This document shows positions 7,386 through 8,161 of a DNA stretch of 8,161 bases, in pieces. Source of the DNA: Hyphomicrobiales bacterium (GTDB lineage Bacteria > Pseudomonadota > Alphaproteobacteria > Rhodobacterales > Rhodobacteraceae); contig PWLT01000396.1 of NCBI GenBank assembly GCA_003558415.1, forward strand, positions 1 through 8,161, read 5' to 3'. Numbering within the stretch: position 1 is the stretch's first letter; each line of letters starts with the position of its first letter. The translations under genes were made by a program, and so were the position numbers. Under the pieces are notes generated by a model, which saw only the letters and a program-made list of their open reading frames with translations, was not told the DNA's origin and did no database searches.

Positions 7386-8161
7386 CGGCCCTGGAACTCC
7401 GCATCACGTTTCTCGAAAAAGGCCAGCACCCCTTCGGCGTAATCCGCGCTGCGCCCGGCCTCGCGCTGCAGGTCGCGCTCAAGGTCAAGCTGCGCGTCCA
7501 TCGAATTGGTGCTCGCGGCCTGGATGGCGCGCTTGGTCAGGCCCAGCCCCCGGGTCGGCCCGCGCGCCAGCCGCGCGGCCAGCGCCGTGGCCTCGGGCAT
7601 GAGCGCGTCGTCATCCAGTGCGCGCCAGATCATCCCCCATTGGGCGGCGGTCTCCGCGTCGAGCGGCTCGCCGGTCAGCGCCAGTGCCTTGGCGCGCGCC
7701 TCGCCCAGCAGGCGCGGGAGGCTCCAGCTGCCACCCGAATCGGGCACCAGCCCGATGCGCGAGAAGGCCTGTATGAACCGCGCCGAGCGCGCCGCGAGGA
7801 CGATATCGCAAGCCAGCGCGAGATTGGCGCCCGCCCCGGCGGCAACCCCGTTGACGGCACAGATCACGGGTTTCTCGAGGCTGCGGATCTGACGGATCAG
7901 CGGGTTGTAGAGCGTCTCGATCGTGTGGCCCAGATCGGGCGGTCCCTCCATGCGGCGCGGGTCACGCGCGCTGAGATCCTGCCCGGCACAGAAAGCCCGC
8001 CCCGCGCCGGTGATCAGCACCGCGCGCACCCCCGGGTCGTCATGGGCGCGCTCCACCCCCGCTCGAAGCAGGGCGTGCATGGTGTCGTCGAAGGCGTTGA
8101 GCTTTTCGGGTCGGTTGAGCGTAAGATGCAGGACGGCGTCATCGAGCGCCATCTGAACGGA
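7382..8161 (-). CDS. paaG: PaaG, 1,2-epoxyphenylacetyl-CoA isomerase (crotonase family), probably 5'-partial
   Basis: Converts the reactive ring-1,2-epoxide of phenylacetyl-CoA into the oxepin-CoA used by PaaZ. The crotonase fold is evident: LNRPEKLNAF near the N-terminus, FCAGQDLSAR (54-63 counted from the ATG at 8152), oxyanion-hole region NGVAAGAGA (101-109), and PDSGGSW (137-143) whose Asp138 is the likely acid/base residue. QLDLERDLQREAGRSADY (221-238) near the C-terminus is characteristic of PaaG rather than generic enoyl-CoA hydratases. The ATG at 8152 gives 256 residues, but the frame stays open to the window edge. Compared with E. coli PaaG (262 residues), the first beta-strand would lack about six residues, so the true start is probably beyond base 8161. 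If 8152 is used, no ribosome binding site can be seen within the nine remaining bases. It is the most upstream leftward gene visible; the promoter is outside. Confidence 0.94.
   Translation of the reverse strand, partial: SVQMALDDAVLHLTLNRPEKLNAFDDTMHALLRAGVERAHDDPGVRAVLITGAGRAFCAGQDLSARDPRRMEGPPDLGHTIETLYNPLIRQIRSLEKPVICAVNGVAAGAGANLALACDIVLAARSARFIQAFSRIGLVPDSGGSWSLPRLLGEARAKALALTGEPLDAETAAQWGMIWRALDDDALMPEATALAARLARGPTRGLGLTKRAIQAASTNSMDAQLDLERDLQREAGRSADYAEGVLAFFEKRDAEFQGR

Noticed and set aside
6804..7442. 212-codon plus-strand frame opposite paaI and the paaK start
   Set aside because: Antisense shadow of paaI, paaK and paaG; no recognisable domain.

Overview
The window is an interior piece of an aerobic (CoA-thioester) phenylacetate degradation island, the paa pathway. 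Every recognisable gene fits that pathway. The DNA is very GC-rich, with strong G/C preference at third codon positions, closely packed genes and GGAGG-type ribosome binding sites. Together with a TetR-type rather than GntR/PaaX-type regulator, this suggests an alphaproteobacterium, most plausibly in the Rhodobacteraceae/Roseobacter group. That placement is an inference from style and content; no marker gene is present.

Layout: two converging transcription units. The rightward unit (1-4649) holds the last codons of paaD, then paaE (reductase of the ring epoxidase), an unusual PaaA/PaaC-family ferritin-like protein, paaZ (fused oxepin-CoA hydrolase/aldehyde dehydrogenase) and paaY (hexapeptide-repeat thioesterase). 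The leftward unit, read from the right edge, holds paaG (epoxide isomerase, 5' end probably outside the window), paaI (hotdog thioesterase, overlapping paaG by 4 bases), paaK (phenylacetate-CoA ligase) and a TetR regulator (probable paaR). The units meet tail to tail across a 262-base non-coding region (4650-4911). This region holds nested GC-rich inverted repeats and a tract with extreme G-over-C skew, and probably forms the transcription boundary. Both main promoters lie outside the window.

How the genes work together: PaaK makes phenylacetyl-CoA. The PaaABCDE complex, fed electrons by PaaE, epoxidises the ring. PaaG isomerises the epoxide to the oxepin. PaaZ hydrolyses the oxepin and oxidises the resulting aldehyde for beta-oxidation. 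PaaI and PaaY are housekeeping thioesterases that free CoA from blocked or dead-end intermediates. The TetR protein probably represses the pathway until a CoA-ester inducer appears.

The main oddity is the 259-residue PaaA-like protein between paaE and paaZ. It keeps the PaaA core fold signature but appears to have lost most of the diiron ligands. It is the best candidate for an undescribed component here. The rest is a well-known pathway, and I see no mobile element, CRISPR array, tRNA or rRNA.
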